Shown here piece by piece: positions 44,666 through 52,932 of a stretch of 64,000 bases of DNA (the stretch's first letter is position 1; each line of letters starts with the position of its first letter). The stretch is from Deltaproteobacteria bacterium (GTDB lineage Bacteria; Desulfobacterota; Syntrophobacteria; Syntrophobacterales; Syntrophobacteraceae), in NCBI GenBank assembly GCA_021780695.1, contig JAJXYD010000033.1, forward strand, positions 124,001 through 188,000, read 5' to 3'. The notes beneath the pieces were generated by a model that saw only the letters and a program-made list of their open reading frames with translations, was not told the DNA's origin and made no database searches. Position numbers and translations under genes: made by a program.

Positions 44666-44860
44666 TCAGTGAGTGCGGGCCGCATCTTTGGTCCAAATAT
44701 AAGTCGGATAGTGAAAGGATTGCTTGGCGGTCACCTCCCGGTTCTTGAGCGTGCCAATGATTATGTCGTAACGCTTGCCATCGTGTTCCTCTGGAAGCGT
44801 CCTGAAACTATCAGGTTCAAAGTCCCCTTCGTCTCTGAACAGGCATGCATGGTAAGCCAT
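44666..44860 (-). CDS. Small HACR-type module of phage proteases, free-standing
   Basis: 64 residues behind GAGGGGG. YHACLFRDEGDFEPDSFRTL, HDGKRYDIIIGTLKN and WTKDAARTH match a module usually found fused to XkdF/DUF2213-type phage proteases. Here it is a separate gene before the ClpP-like protease. Role unknown. Confidence 0.6.
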   Translation of the reverse strand: MAYHACLFRDEGDFEPDSFRTLPEEHDGKRYDIIIGTLKNREVTAKQSFHYPTYIWTKDAARTH

Positions 44861-44862
44861 CG

Positions 44863-45228
44863 CTACCCCCTCGCGCTCGTCAGGACCGGGATGGAGTTCA
44901 ACACGCTTGCTGGCGAGAAGAACCAGCGAAACAGAAGGTCTACGTCCATGATCGAAAAGTTGATCTCAGTGTTGAGAATGAGGGTAATCTTGCTGGACGC
45001 AGCGTTAAGATCCAGCGTGATCGTCCCCTGGTCCCAAAACAACCACCCGGCAAATCCGGTTTTTCGTGAGAAAAGTGCCGGGTTGGGCGCTTTCCAGAGG
45101 TCGAAGGTGATCGCACACGGCGGAACACCAAGTACCGTCCTCGCCATGCGATCCAGGAAGCCTCCCATGCGATCGGGGGCTACGTGCTTGCAGTTTAAGC
45201 CGACAAGAATCAGCATTGGTTGTCGCAC
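44863..45228 (-). CDS. Unknown protein, faint S-adenosylmethionine-decarboxylase-like pattern
   Basis: 121 residues from a GTG at 45228 with AGGAGG about 10 bases upstream. The middle (FAGWLFWDQGTITLDLN...INFSIMDVDLLFRWFF) vaguely follows the strand-turn-strand pattern of SAM decarboxylase (…ESHITIH…), but the essential Glu-Ser-His at the self-cleavage site is absent. No reliable family. It lies between the ATP-grasp and protease genes with coherent minus-strand spacing. Confidence 0.45.
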   Translation of the reverse strand: MRQPMLILVGLNCKHVAPDRMGGFLDRMARTVLGVPPCAITFDLWKAPNPALFSRKTGFAGWLFWDQGTITLDLNAASSKITLILNTEINFSIMDVDLLFRWFFSPASVLNSIPVLTSARG

Positions 45229-45299
45229 GGGTGGGTGTCCTCCTGTCGATAAGGCCTATTAGGGAGTTTTCGTACTGCCTGAAATCGAGCGGTCTGCGT

Positions 45300-46586
45300 C
45301 TAGCCATTTAAATCAATCCCCGCATATTCCTTTGCCTTGGCTACCTTCTTTAGCATCACGCCAAGATAGTCCGATAAATACTCCAAGCGCGGCATAGTCA
45401 TTCTTTGGACTCGTTCATCGAGTAGCCCAGCGACCTCTTTAATGGAGTTGCCCGTTGCGATAATGGAGGCGAACTGTCCGTATGTGCCATTTTCCACGCA
45501 ATAGGTCTCTTCGCCATCCTGCCTTGCATTCTTTAGCATCAGCCAGTCTCGAAGCTCTGGAGGCACAGGTACATAGATGTCTCGCCCGTTATACTTGTCG
45601 CACCGAAGGATGATTTCCCCAAAATGGGTGTTCTTGGAGTCGATAACGGGCGTTATCCCGTGGGCACAATCGTAAACGGCCAGTGCGTAGTCTTTCCCGT
45701 AGAACTTAATCAAACCTGCCGTGGGCGGATTCCCCATACGGCAACACTCATCGAGGGCGAACACCTTCCCATCGGGGGTGATACGCATCTCGGACGAATA
45801 CGGGCCTTGATAGCCAACCTCGCCGTAAATCGTTGCCGTCTTATCGAAGAAGTCTTTCATGATAGGGGGCGGTTCTGAGAATTTGCGGCCAAGATATCCC
45901 ATCCCTTTATCTTCGACCCCTATACTGAACGTGCTGCTAATCTCGGCCCCATTCCTGAACAGATCGGGGCCTATTTCGATTGCGTCAGGGATATCTTTCT
46001 GGACGATAACGCCTACCTCTTGAGCCCTAACTATGCCGATCTGCTGGCGAATGGCATTGAAATCTATCTCCGTTTGGCGTGGATGATAGTGGGCCGTCGT
46101 GTCGATATCGCCGCGGTATTTGTCGGCAGGCTTAATCCATAGCTTCTCGTGTTTATCGCTTAAGAAAGTCCAAGCGCTATCGAGGCCAGCTTTGCCGTTT
46201 TGGGGCACGAAAGCCCAGCTTTTGGGGATGTTTAAGCCGGCACTCGCCAATCGCCCCAAAGCAAAATATTTATCCTGCTCCATCTTCTCGCCGCCAAGTG
46301 CGCCACATACCCGATAGCCTTTGCCCTGAAGCCAAACCTGAAGGGGACCAAAATTAACATCGCAAAAAAGGATGATGTCCGCACGGTCCAGGGAGGGTTC
46401 CAGCTCGTCTACCCATTCCACGCCGGGAAGTCCCTTACCTATCGAATGCTGGCGACTTTCCAGGAAAACCGAGATGGTTGGGCGGCAATACAGCACTTTT
46501 CCGTAGTAGCGCGCCATTTCCGTAGCGACAAAAGTAAAATAGCCGCTGTCTACGATCAAAAGCGTAAGTTTCGATAAATCAGGCAT
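45300..46586 (-). CDS. Phage ATP-grasp ligase-like protein
   Basis: Start at ATG 46586, inside the portal gene's last codons; a longer frame would overlap the portal more. 428 residues. N-terminal Rossmann-like domain (LTLLIVDSGYFTFVATEMARYYGKV), ATP-grasp core with LWIKPADKYRGD and the metal site region EMRITPDGKVFALDECCRMGNP. ATP-grasp enzymes join a carboxylate to an amine via acyl phosphate. Neither substrate nor family is known. Its position between portal and protease is unusual. Confidence 0.75.
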   Translation of the reverse strand: MPDLSKLTLLIVDSGYFTFVATEMARYYGKVLYCRPTISVFLESRQHSIGKGLPGVEWVDELEPSLDRADIILFCDVNFGPLQVWLQGKGYRVCGALGGEKMEQDKYFALGRLASAGLNIPKSWAFVPQNGKAGLDSAWTFLSDKHEKLWIKPADKYRGDIDTTAHYHPRQTEIDFNAIRQQIGIVRAQEVGVIVQKDIPDAIEIGPDLFRNGAEISSTFSIGVEDKGMGYLGRKFSEPPPIMKDFFDKTATIYGEVGYQGPYSSEMRITPDGKVFALDECCRMGNPPTAGLIKFYGKDYALAVYDCAHGITPVIDSKNTHFGEIILRCDKYNGRDIYVPVPPELRDWLMLKNARQDGEETYCVENGTYGQFASIIATGNSIKEVAGLLDERVQRMTMPRLEYLSDYLGVMLKKVAKAKEYAGIDLNG

Positions 46587-48387
46587 GCGGATCACTTCCC
46601 AGGCTATCCCATGGTTCGGTCGTTTGATTGGGTTGCGCTTCGGGGACAACAACTTTTGGGGTTGACTTTGGCGCAGGCTCGGGCAGCGACGCGGCAAATG
46701 CCGCTAGATGCTCGGTAGCTCTTATATATGCCCACTCGCCCGGCATATCGGCTACTGTGGCCTCCGTTCCCTCATGGAATGCACGATACAAAGCATGACG
46801 TACCCGCTCCATGATATTGTCGGAAAATGAGGAGAGGTGGACATTTAATGTCTTTTTAGGGAGCGCCCCTGGGCGAATATGCCCTATGAAGTCCAAGGCT
46901 ATCGCTTGCGCTTTCACATCGATTCTTTCCCTGGCTGTTTCCGTGTAGATTTCCATCCAAGCATTAAACAGGCCCTCGTCATCTCCGAAAAATTCCCTCT
47001 CGGTATTAAAACGCGCTATGCCGTGATTGATCTCTGAGTCCTCAAGTTCATGGAGTGCTGCACTTTTGCCGGGAAGCACACCAGGCTTTGCGGGAGGTTT
47101 TTGCTTATTCCCGTTCTGCACGGTTTCATCGCCTACAATGGCCTTAAGGGTCGTGAAACTGCTTTGCATAATCAGCGCGTCGCCTTCGGGGCCTACCGGG
47201 TCCATATCCTCAAGCCGCAAAATCGTATTGGCCGAATAGACGCCAATGTTTCGCATGATCTGGTAGTACGTTGCGCGGGTCTTATGGTCTCCACGCAGGA
47301 AGCCTCGTGTTTCGATCTTGGTCCGGACCCCTCGTTCCCGTGCCCCCAGGAGCTTGAAATCGGCCTCTTGCTCAAGGCGAACAATCCAGGGCATGAGTGC
47401 GTCTTGAACCACTTCGATGTTTTGCGATTCGATATTGGAGAAGGTTGACCGCTCCAAATCCATCAGTTTGTGCGGAGGCAATCCGAACCACCGCGCAATG
47501 TCTGTTACCTGAAACTTGCGAGTAGAGAGAAGTTGAGCATCCTCGGGGTTTATCATGAGGTCTTGCCACCCGATGCCCTGGTCGAACACGGGGATATTGT
47601 AACGACGCCCATGGCCTCGCGTCATGCTTGCGAAAGCACCCCGGATATCTTCCTTCGTCTCGGGAGAGAGCTTTTGAGGATGGGTGATCGCCCCTGTCGT
47701 GATAGAGCCATTGGCGAACAGGTCTTCCGCGCTCTGTTCGGAGGCAATGCCAAGACCTATCGACCGAGCGCCTAACGCGACCACCGAGTACCCCACAAGC
47801 CCATTAAAGCCGAGCCCCTTCAGGTGGAACATGCGGTCGGCGGGGATCGTGACTTGAGGGCCGACATCATTTGTAACCCTATAGACCAAAGGTCCGGTTA
47901 GGTAACTCCCGTTCTCGGGATCCTGTGCTCGACTTACACGCACCCGGTAGGGCTCGATAGGCCACAGGGCGATAGGACGCCCCCCCTTATCGAACTCGAT
48001 TTCCGAATATCCGTTTCCCCAACTACATGCCCAGGCCACCATCGTTTCTTCCCAGGAATAGTTGGACATTTCCGGGTTTGCTCGGACCTGGATCAACTTC
48101 CATACTGGATGGTTTGTGAGTTTAATGCGCCTGCCTTCGGACTCGCGCTGAACGACCCATGGCAGCATGGCTACAGACTGCGAGATAAATGAAACGGCCC
48201 GGAATACGGCACCTACAGTCATTGCCGTGTCGTGGTCTACAAACACCCCTGCCTGGCGCGTAGGAAGCGCGATATAGGGGACTCTGCGAGGGTCAACCGG
48301 CGTCACCATCGGCTCATTGTGAACCGACTGTGCAGGGGACTTGCCGCCGCGCCTGAAGGCTGCTGATATTTTCGCCAAAATTCCCAT
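46579..48387 (-). CDS. Portal protein, HK97 family
   Basis: 602 residues, larger than typical HK97 portals (about 400). Core features: RAVSFISQSVAMLPW, GNGYSEIEFDKGGRPIALWPIEP, GYSVVALGARSIGL, FQVTDIARWFGLPPHKLMDLERSTFSNIESQ. It forms the DNA channel ring. The last 160 residues are an extra helical part with no known role. Eight-base overlap with the ATP-grasp gene. Confidence 0.95.
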   Translation of the reverse strand: MGILAKISAAFRRGGKSPAQSVHNEPMVTPVDPRRVPYIALPTRQAGVFVDHDTAMTVGAVFRAVSFISQSVAMLPWVVQRESEGRRIKLTNHPVWKLIQVRANPEMSNYSWEETMVAWACSWGNGYSEIEFDKGGRPIALWPIEPYRVRVSRAQDPENGSYLTGPLVYRVTNDVGPQVTIPADRMFHLKGLGFNGLVGYSVVALGARSIGLGIASEQSAEDLFANGSITTGAITHPQKLSPETKEDIRGAFASMTRGHGRRYNIPVFDQGIGWQDLMINPEDAQLLSTRKFQVTDIARWFGLPPHKLMDLERSTFSNIESQNIEVVQDALMPWIVRLEQEADFKLLGARERGVRTKIETRGFLRGDHKTRATYYQIMRNIGVYSANTILRLEDMDPVGPEGDALIMQSSFTTLKAIVGDETVQNGNKQKPPAKPGVLPGKSAALHELEDSEINHGIARFNTEREFFGDDEGLFNAWMEIYTETARERIDVKAQAIALDFIGHIRPGALPKKTLNVHLSSFSDNIMERVRHALYRAFHEGTEATVADMPGEWAYIRATEHLAAFAASLPEPAPKSTPKVVVPEAQPNQTTEPWDSLGSDPHA

Positions 48388-48393
48388 AGCGTC

Positions 48394-50088
48394 CTAACGA
48401 TTGAAGGAAAGCACGTCCATTTGGAGTGTGATGGGGCCACTATCGCCCGCTAAAGCCCTTGAAAGGGCCATAATTATGGCTACGGGACCGTCTATTTTCG
48501 CCTCTTTGCGCTCTTTCTGAGGGAAAATATTGTCCTTTTTGTCGCGCCACGCGATGACGTTTGAGACCATCCAGGTCAAAACCGGATCGCCATTATGATG
48601 AAACCTGCCCGATAGGATTAGGGCTTCCCACTCTTTCATGGGCTGCGAGAAGTTCTTTACCGTCGCGCCCATCTCAACCATAGGAAAACCCTCACTAAGC
48701 ATCTCAACTGATAGTTGTGTAGCCTGAAAAGGGTCGAATGGTACTTCCTGTATCTCGAATTGGCCCTTATAGTCTCTGAGATCGTCCTTGATGTAGCCGT
48801 AATCAATGATGTTGCCGGGCGTGAGAGTGATCCAGCCTTCACGCGCCCAGCCAGCATAATAGGTCTTATCTTCCGTCTCGGCTTCTTCCTCCGGGAGGTA
48901 GTGATTACAAAACGCTGCGTAATGATCCTGCCCTTTGTCATCTTGCCACTTAAAGATGCGCGCCAGCTCCGCCAGGTCAATCTTGCTGGCAAGGTCCAGG
49001 GCTATCCAACAAGGCTTCCCGACGAATTGTTCCGGGCGCAATGCCGGATCGGCGCACTTCCGCCAGGCCACCATATCCATCCAGGCCGTCGCGGCATTCA
49101 TCCACTGGTTGAGGTGCTTGCAGCGGATTATGTTCTGACGCGAGGCGCGTTGGAGCGCTTCCTTGTGCCGCGCCCTTAAATAATCCTCGAAGACACTTAC
49201 CCCGAAGTTGGGATTTGCTTTCGGCCAGTTGTTAAAATCCGTCCAATCGTCGTCATCATCGAGAGTAAAGATGATCCCAAAAATATCCTCGTTATCAAAT
49301 CCCGAAACCTTATCGAGGATTTTGCAGACCTGCGCCCTCTTGTCGTAGCAGGGCCCGGCGATGTTCGACCCGGCAGTAGTAATGATGAGCGCAAGCGGCT
49401 GCTCACGCGCCCCCATGCCGGTTAGCATCGTGTCGTACTGGTCTGAAGTCCTGTGTTCGTGGTATTCGTCCGTAATGGAGCAATGAGGAGATGCGCCATC
49501 ACCGGGATTTCCCACTATCGGCTCAAATTTGCTTGCCAGCTCCGGGATCGCCAGATTGGACGCATTCACCACAATGCCGTAGTGGGCCTGAAAATCTTCA
49601 TCCTTCTTAGCCATGAGGCGCGCTGGCCGGAAAACTTCCCACGCCTGCTTTTCCGTCGTGGCTCCCGAGTACACCTCGGCGCCAGGCTCGTCGTCGCCTG
49701 CCAGAGCAAATAGACCTATGGTTGCAGCGAACTGCGACTTCCCATTTTTCCTTGCCACCTCGATATAGGCTTCCCTGTAGCGCCTGAGATCCGTGCGCTT
49801 ATTGACCCATCCGAAGATCGAACACACAATGAACTTCTGCCAGGGACCAAGCCGGATCTCTGAGCCTGCCCACTTGCCTTTGATGTGCGTGAGGTTTTCG
49901 ATGAATCTACAAGCCCGTGCGGCTTTAGCCTGGTCAAAACGGTACTGGAAAGCTTTTGTTTTCTGGCGCGCCAGGTCGTCGATGTGGCGCTGACATGCGA
50001 GTCTCACCCATTTACAAGATGCTATCGCACCGGACAAAACATCCTGGGCATACTTGTGTGCGGAGGCACAATAACTATTTCTTGCCAT
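48394..50088 (-). CDS. Terminase large subunit
   Basis: Start at ATG 50088 overlapping the small subunit end; a TTG at 50160 is the alternative. 564 residues. Walker A-like VARKNGKSQFAA, Walker B CSITDEYHEH, and nuclease acidic residues (WIALDLASKIDLAEL, VPFDPFQA). The motor packages DNA into the head. Family Terminase_1/YmfN type, which pairs with P27 small subunits as here. Confidence 0.95.
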   Translation of the reverse strand: MARNSYCASAHKYAQDVLSGAIASCKWVRLACQRHIDDLARQKTKAFQYRFDQAKAARACRFIENLTHIKGKWAGSEIRLGPWQKFIVCSIFGWVNKRTDLRRYREAYIEVARKNGKSQFAATIGLFALAGDDEPGAEVYSGATTEKQAWEVFRPARLMAKKDEDFQAHYGIVVNASNLAIPELASKFEPIVGNPGDGASPHCSITDEYHEHRTSDQYDTMLTGMGAREQPLALIITTAGSNIAGPCYDKRAQVCKILDKVSGFDNEDIFGIIFTLDDDDDWTDFNNWPKANPNFGVSVFEDYLRARHKEALQRASRQNIIRCKHLNQWMNAATAWMDMVAWRKCADPALRPEQFVGKPCWIALDLASKIDLAELARIFKWQDDKGQDHYAAFCNHYLPEEEAETEDKTYYAGWAREGWITLTPGNIIDYGYIKDDLRDYKGQFEIQEVPFDPFQATQLSVEMLSEGFPMVEMGATVKNFSQPMKEWEALILSGRFHHNGDPVLTWMVSNVIAWRDKKDNIFPQKERKEAKIDGPVAIIMALSRALAGDSGPITLQMDVLSFNR

Positions 50089-50485
50089 CCAGCTTTGACC
50101 ATTTGTTCGTTTGCTTTCCGGCTGCAACTCCGGATAAGCGTGCTCGGCTGGAAGGTTCAAGCCCGAAGCACGAGGCGAGCGCCCGCATCTGAGAAATCAT
50201 GTTGGCCGTGAACGGGAGCTTTTCGCGCTGAGCATTCACGAACTCACCATATAATTGACAATAGACCGCAAGCTGCGAACCGTCGATCGGTGCTATGATT
50301 CCCGACTGCGAGTGGATCGTCGTTACTCGGTCCCATTCTTTTTTTGCTTCTCCCTCGATCCATTCAGGACACTCAGGAACTCCTGAGCAAACCTGCACTT
50401 CATTTTTATTTAGAGCGCGGTGACCCGGATTGCCGTTTATGATTTTGAGCGCCGTCGGTTTTGGCTTGCGCCCTCGGATCGCCAT
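50075..50485 (-). CDS. Terminase small subunit, P27 family
   Basis: Start at ATG 50485 (MAIRGRKPKPTALKI) behind GGAGT; upstream in-frame sequence is not family-like. 136 residues. GRKPKPTALKIINGNPGHR is the P27 signature, followed by GIIAPIDGSQLAVYCQLYGEF. Recognises the packaging site with the large subunit. Confidence 0.93.
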   Translation of the reverse strand: MAIRGRKPKPTALKIINGNPGHRALNKNEVQVCSGVPECPEWIEGEAKKEWDRVTTIHSQSGIIAPIDGSQLAVYCQLYGEFVNAQREKLPFTANMISQMRALASCFGLEPSSRARLSGVAAGKQTNKWSKLDGKK

Positions 50486-50571
50486 TTTGGGACTCCAAAT
50501 TTTAATTCGCGGTCGTGCGAAAATGATTCGGCACACGGTCCAATCGACGCACTGCCAGAGATTTCGACCTA

Positions 50572-50581
50572 CCCCCCCCCC
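50572..50581. other. Ten-base C/G run between HNH and terminase genes, candidate cos region
   Basis: The minus strand has ten consecutive G in the only 118-base gap between the HNH and small-terminase genes. Phages with HNH plus P27 terminases are usually cos packagers with cos near this spot. No cos sequence is proved. Confidence 0.3.
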
Positions 50582-50603
50582 TATCGGGTGCCAAAAGTTT
50601 GGC

Positions 50604-50987
50604 TTATCGGGAGAGGCCAACGGGATTGCCGAAACCACCGTCCTTACGTGCCGTTTTTTCTGAATGATGACGAGAACATAACGATTGCCAGTTAGCCTCG
50701 TCCCAAAATATCCCCATATCGCCCCGGTGAGGCTCAATGTGATCCACGACCGTAGCGGAAATGTAGCGACCCTCGGATAAGCATTCCCCACAAAGAGGAT
50801 GCTGCCAAAGAAAGACCGCTCGCGCCTTACGCCATCGGCCATCATAGCCGCGATCCGCTGCACTTAACCTGGGTCGCTCATATTGTCGCCTTTGGACATT
50901 CGCATGCTCTCGGCATCGGTGTTTCCCCCGGTCCACAAGAATATTGCAGCCAGGATAAGCACAAACCTGCTGCGGGGCTTTCGGCAT
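50604..50987 (-). CDS. HNH endonuclease
   Basis: Start at ATG 50987 overlapping the lysozyme stop (TGATG). 127 residues. Cys pairs CAYPGC and CGEC, then VVDHIEPHRGD and WQSLCSRHHSEKTARKDGG form the HNH fold. Next to terminase, such enzymes are needed with the large subunit for cos cleavage in HK97-like phages. Confidence 0.93.
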   Translation of the reverse strand: MPKAPQQVCAYPGCNILVDRGKHRCREHANVQRRQYERPRLSAADRGYDGRWRKARAVFLWQHPLCGECLSEGRYISATVVDHIEPHRGDMGIFWDEANWQSLCSRHHSEKTARKDGGFGNPVGLSR

Positions 50988-51454
50988 CAGGCTAAGTCCC
51001 TCAGCCGGTCGGCGAGCCGACGACATCTATTAGGAGCCTGTTCGGCGAATCGACTGTGCATAATAGCTTTGGCGGCTTGATCCCAGTCATTGGATAATAC
51101 GGCGCCCCTCAAGTCATGCCAATCCCAAAGCTCGTACATAAGATCGAAGGCCATATCGACCAAAGCGCGTTGAACATCGTCGGGGCATAGATGGAACTCA
51201 GGGCTAAAGATTTGAGCGCAACAGGTTATCGCGGCGTCTATGTCATCGTTAAACCATCTCTTGATTACCTCGTCTGGAACGCCCTTCTTTAGCCATTCGG
51301 GAAGGTTTTCCATCTCCCCGTGCGACTCAAGGTTATGACCTATCCCCGCTGTCCAGTGCCCGGTTGTGTCCCGGTAAGGCGTTGAGCGTACCCCCTCGTC
51401 TTCGGCTATCATGGTTCTCAATGCTGAGTCCTGACGCAACGATTCCAAGTCCAT
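50987..51454 (-). CDS. Endolysin, GH24 lysozyme
   Basis: 155 residues behind AAGGAGG. Catalytic Glu in IAEDEGVRSTPYRDTTGHWTAGIGHN with the E-8/D-5/T-5 arrangement of T4-type lysozymes. Cleaves peptidoglycan at lysis. No signal peptide; needs the holin. Unusually the lysis genes precede terminase in transcription order, as in many P2/Mu-like and some siphophages. Confidence 0.93.
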   Translation of the reverse strand: MDLESLRQDSALRTMIAEDEGVRSTPYRDTTGHWTAGIGHNLESHGEMENLPEWLKKGVPDEVIKRWFNDDIDAAITCCAQIFSPEFHLCPDDVQRALVDMAFDLMYELWDWHDLRGAVLSNDWDQAAKAIMHSRFAEQAPNRCRRLADRLRDLA

Positions 51455-51465
51455 GCTATGCCTCC

Positions 51466-51729
51466 TTAGCCCTGCGGGGAAGTCGTAGTAGCAGGGGTCC
51501 CCGGTGTTTGAGCTACCGCTACCGGTTCTTGCATCTTTCCTATTTGGGCCTGAAGGTCTGTAAGCTGAGCGCTAAGCCCCGTGATATCGGCCGGCGAAGA
51601 GTAGAGTTTTCCAAGCAGGGCTACGACCGCGTGGATAATGCCCCCGTATCTGCTCTTGGTGACAATCGGGATGATTTCGGAAATGATGAGGCCCACCAGG
51701 GCAGCGATAAAATGAGGGTCGAAATTCAT
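51466..51729 (-). CDS. Holin-like small membrane protein
   Basis: 87 residues behind AAGGAG. Two hydrophobic stretches (FIAALVGLIISEIIPIV and GGIIHAVVALLGKLY) followed by a hydrophilic Pro/Thr tail. Adjacent to the endolysin. Holin assignment is from topology and position only. Confidence 0.55.
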   Translation of the reverse strand: MNFDPHFIAALVGLIISEIIPIVTKSRYGGIIHAVVALLGKLYSSPADITGLSAQLTDLQAQIGKMQEPVAVAQTPGTPATTTSPQG

Positions 51730-51760
51730 GGCTTTTCTCCTTGTGAAAACTTCGTTCGTG

Positions 51761-52132
51761 TTAGGAAGATTTCCCGGTCGTTACCGCCGGAGCGCTTTTA
51801 TTAACCTGCTGGTAGACGGGCACCATGGCGTTGTTTAGCGTGTTTAGGGTAGAAGGCGAAGGTGAGGCGCTGAAAGCGGAAAGAGCGGCGTTGGCGATGG
51901 TCTCAGCCGCCGCTACAGCCCCACCGGCGATAAGGTTTGTCCCAGCCAGAGCGTTGGCCACGTTTGCCGCCGCCTGAAGCCAGGGCGTTACATAGCTCGT
52001 TACATCGGAAGTCGTAACCGCTGCCGGGTTGGTTGTGACCGGAGACTGAACGGTTAACCCGGTGCCCGCGCAACCGCTAAAAGCGAAAACCGCGCACAAA
52101 AGAATACCTGCCCTGAGTAATAGCGTCTTCAT
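51761..52132 (-). CDS. Lysis-cassette lipoprotein
   Basis: Start at ATG 52132 (MKTLLLRAGIL) with AAGGA upstream. 123 residues. Signal peptide with lipobox FSGC; the mature part is Ala/Thr-rich. Could be an outer-membrane spanin component or an exclusion lipoprotein. No family recognised. Confidence 0.6.
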   Translation of the reverse strand: MKTLLLRAGILLCAVFAFSGCAGTGLTVQSPVTTNPAAVTTSDVTSYVTPWLQAAANVANALAGTNLIAGGAVAAAETIANAALSAFSASPSPSTLNTLNNAMVPVYQQVNKSAPAVTTGKSS

Positions 52133-52220
52133 GGTCATTTCCTTTCTATGCGCTCATCCCGGATTTAACATCCTGGGGAGCGACTCCAATGGATTCAGCG
52201 CTGGCCGACGACTCCTGGTT

Positions 52221-52478
52221 TTAAGTTCGGGAGGATTTAATCTCGTTGCATCCCCGAATCTTATGGACCGTTTCTATTTTGGTCAGGCGCTCTGACGTGT
52301 TATTCTTGTAGCCATAAAGTTCTTCGATATTTTTCTTCTGATTGTCTATCTCGCGCTGCATGCCGTCTATTACAACTTTAAGAGGGGCTATAACTGTCTT
52401 TACGGACCACACGATGAATCCTAGATTTACGGCTCCAATACCGCTTACAATGATATTTCCGACAGAGAAGTGGTCCAT
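52221..52478 (-). CDS. Small membrane/coiled-coil protein of the lysis cassette
   Basis: Start at ATG 52478 behind AAGGGG. 85 residues. One membrane helix (IIVSGIGAVNLGFIVWSV) and a coiled coil (GMQREIDNQKKNIEELYGYK). Layout fits an inner-membrane spanin or holin-type protein; not proven. Confidence 0.5.
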   Translation of the reverse strand: MDHFSVGNIIVSGIGAVNLGFIVWSVKTVIAPLKVVIDGMQREIDNQKKNIEELYGYKNNTSERLTKIETVHKIRGCNEIKSSRT

Positions 52479-52505
52479 TTTCTTTCCCCTTCGAAGGTAA
52501 AAGAA

Positions 52506-52544
52506 AAGGCCGCTTGATCCTGGGAGGGTGGACCAAACGGCCTT
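52506..52544 (-). terminator. Terminator upstream of the lysis cassette
   Basis: AAGGCCG (52506-52512) pairs with CGGCCTT (52538-52544); on the minus strand TTTTCTTTT follows. Separates early genes from lysis/late genes. Confidence 0.6.
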
Positions 52545-52571
52545 AGCTGGGGGCACTACAAAAAGTTAGCG

Positions 52572-52614
52572 GGGCTGGAGGTTGCCCGCTGTTTCCAGTC
52601 GGCTTCCAGCCCCT
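52572..52614. other. 9-bp inverted repeat in the control region
   Basis: GGGGCTGGA (52572-52580) and TCCAGCCCC (52606-52614) are perfect complements around 25 bases. No U-tract on the minus strand; may be an RNA structure or antitermination element. Confidence 0.4.
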
Positions 52615-52680
52615 TTCTTGGGTTGTTTAGGTTGATGACTGCTCGCCTTGGAGGCAATTTTTGCAGTCTAGGAAATAATG

Positions 52681-52741
52681 GCCGATTTATCGGCACAAAT
52701 CAATATGCGTATTTATCAGTCTGTGCGTATATTTATCAGTC
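52681..52741. promoter_or_regulatory. Repeat cluster, candidate late-gene control site
   Basis: GCCGAT-TT-ATCGGC (52681-52694) is a palindrome; TGCGTATTTATCAGTC (52706-52721) recurs at 52724-52741 with two extra bases. The cluster lies between the excisionase-like HTH gene and the lysis cassette, where a late regulator would bind. Confidence 0.45.
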
Positions 52742-52930
52742 CATACGTCCACCCCCTCTTGGACGACCTCCTTTTGCCTCGCGCAACGACTCGATATCGT
52801 CGTTAGCTATCACCCAATCACGGCCCACCTTCGTTGCTCTGAGCTTACCATCTGCGATGAGATGCCTAATCCGTGAGCGCGAGACACCAATTATTTTCGC
52901 TACTTCCGTAGTCGTTTTTCCATCTGCCAT
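52736..52930 (-). CDS. Helix-turn-helix (excisionase-like) DNA-binding protein
   Basis: Start at ATG 52930 (MADGKTTTEVAKIIGV), GGAG about 9 bases upstream. 64 residues. MerR/excisionase-type HTH: TTTEVAKIIGVSRSRIRHLIADGKLRATKVGRDWVI. Its own stop lies in the repeat cluster, so it may control the late operon. Confidence 0.75.
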   Translation of the reverse strand: MADGKTTTEVAKIIGVSRSRIRHLIADGKLRATKVGRDWVIANDDIESLREAKGGRPRGGGRMD

Positions 52931-52932
52931 CC

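Noticed and set aside
44396..45262. 288-codon open frame on the plus strand
   Set aside because: It is antisense to the ClpP-like protease and two small genes that have ribosome binding sites and recognisable sequence; no motif or start signal supports it.
45005..45307. 100-codon minus-strand frame starting in the ATP-grasp stop
   Set aside because: Its ATG overlaps the stop nicely, but beyond about 25 residues the translation looks non-coding and overlaps the 121-residue gene in another frame.
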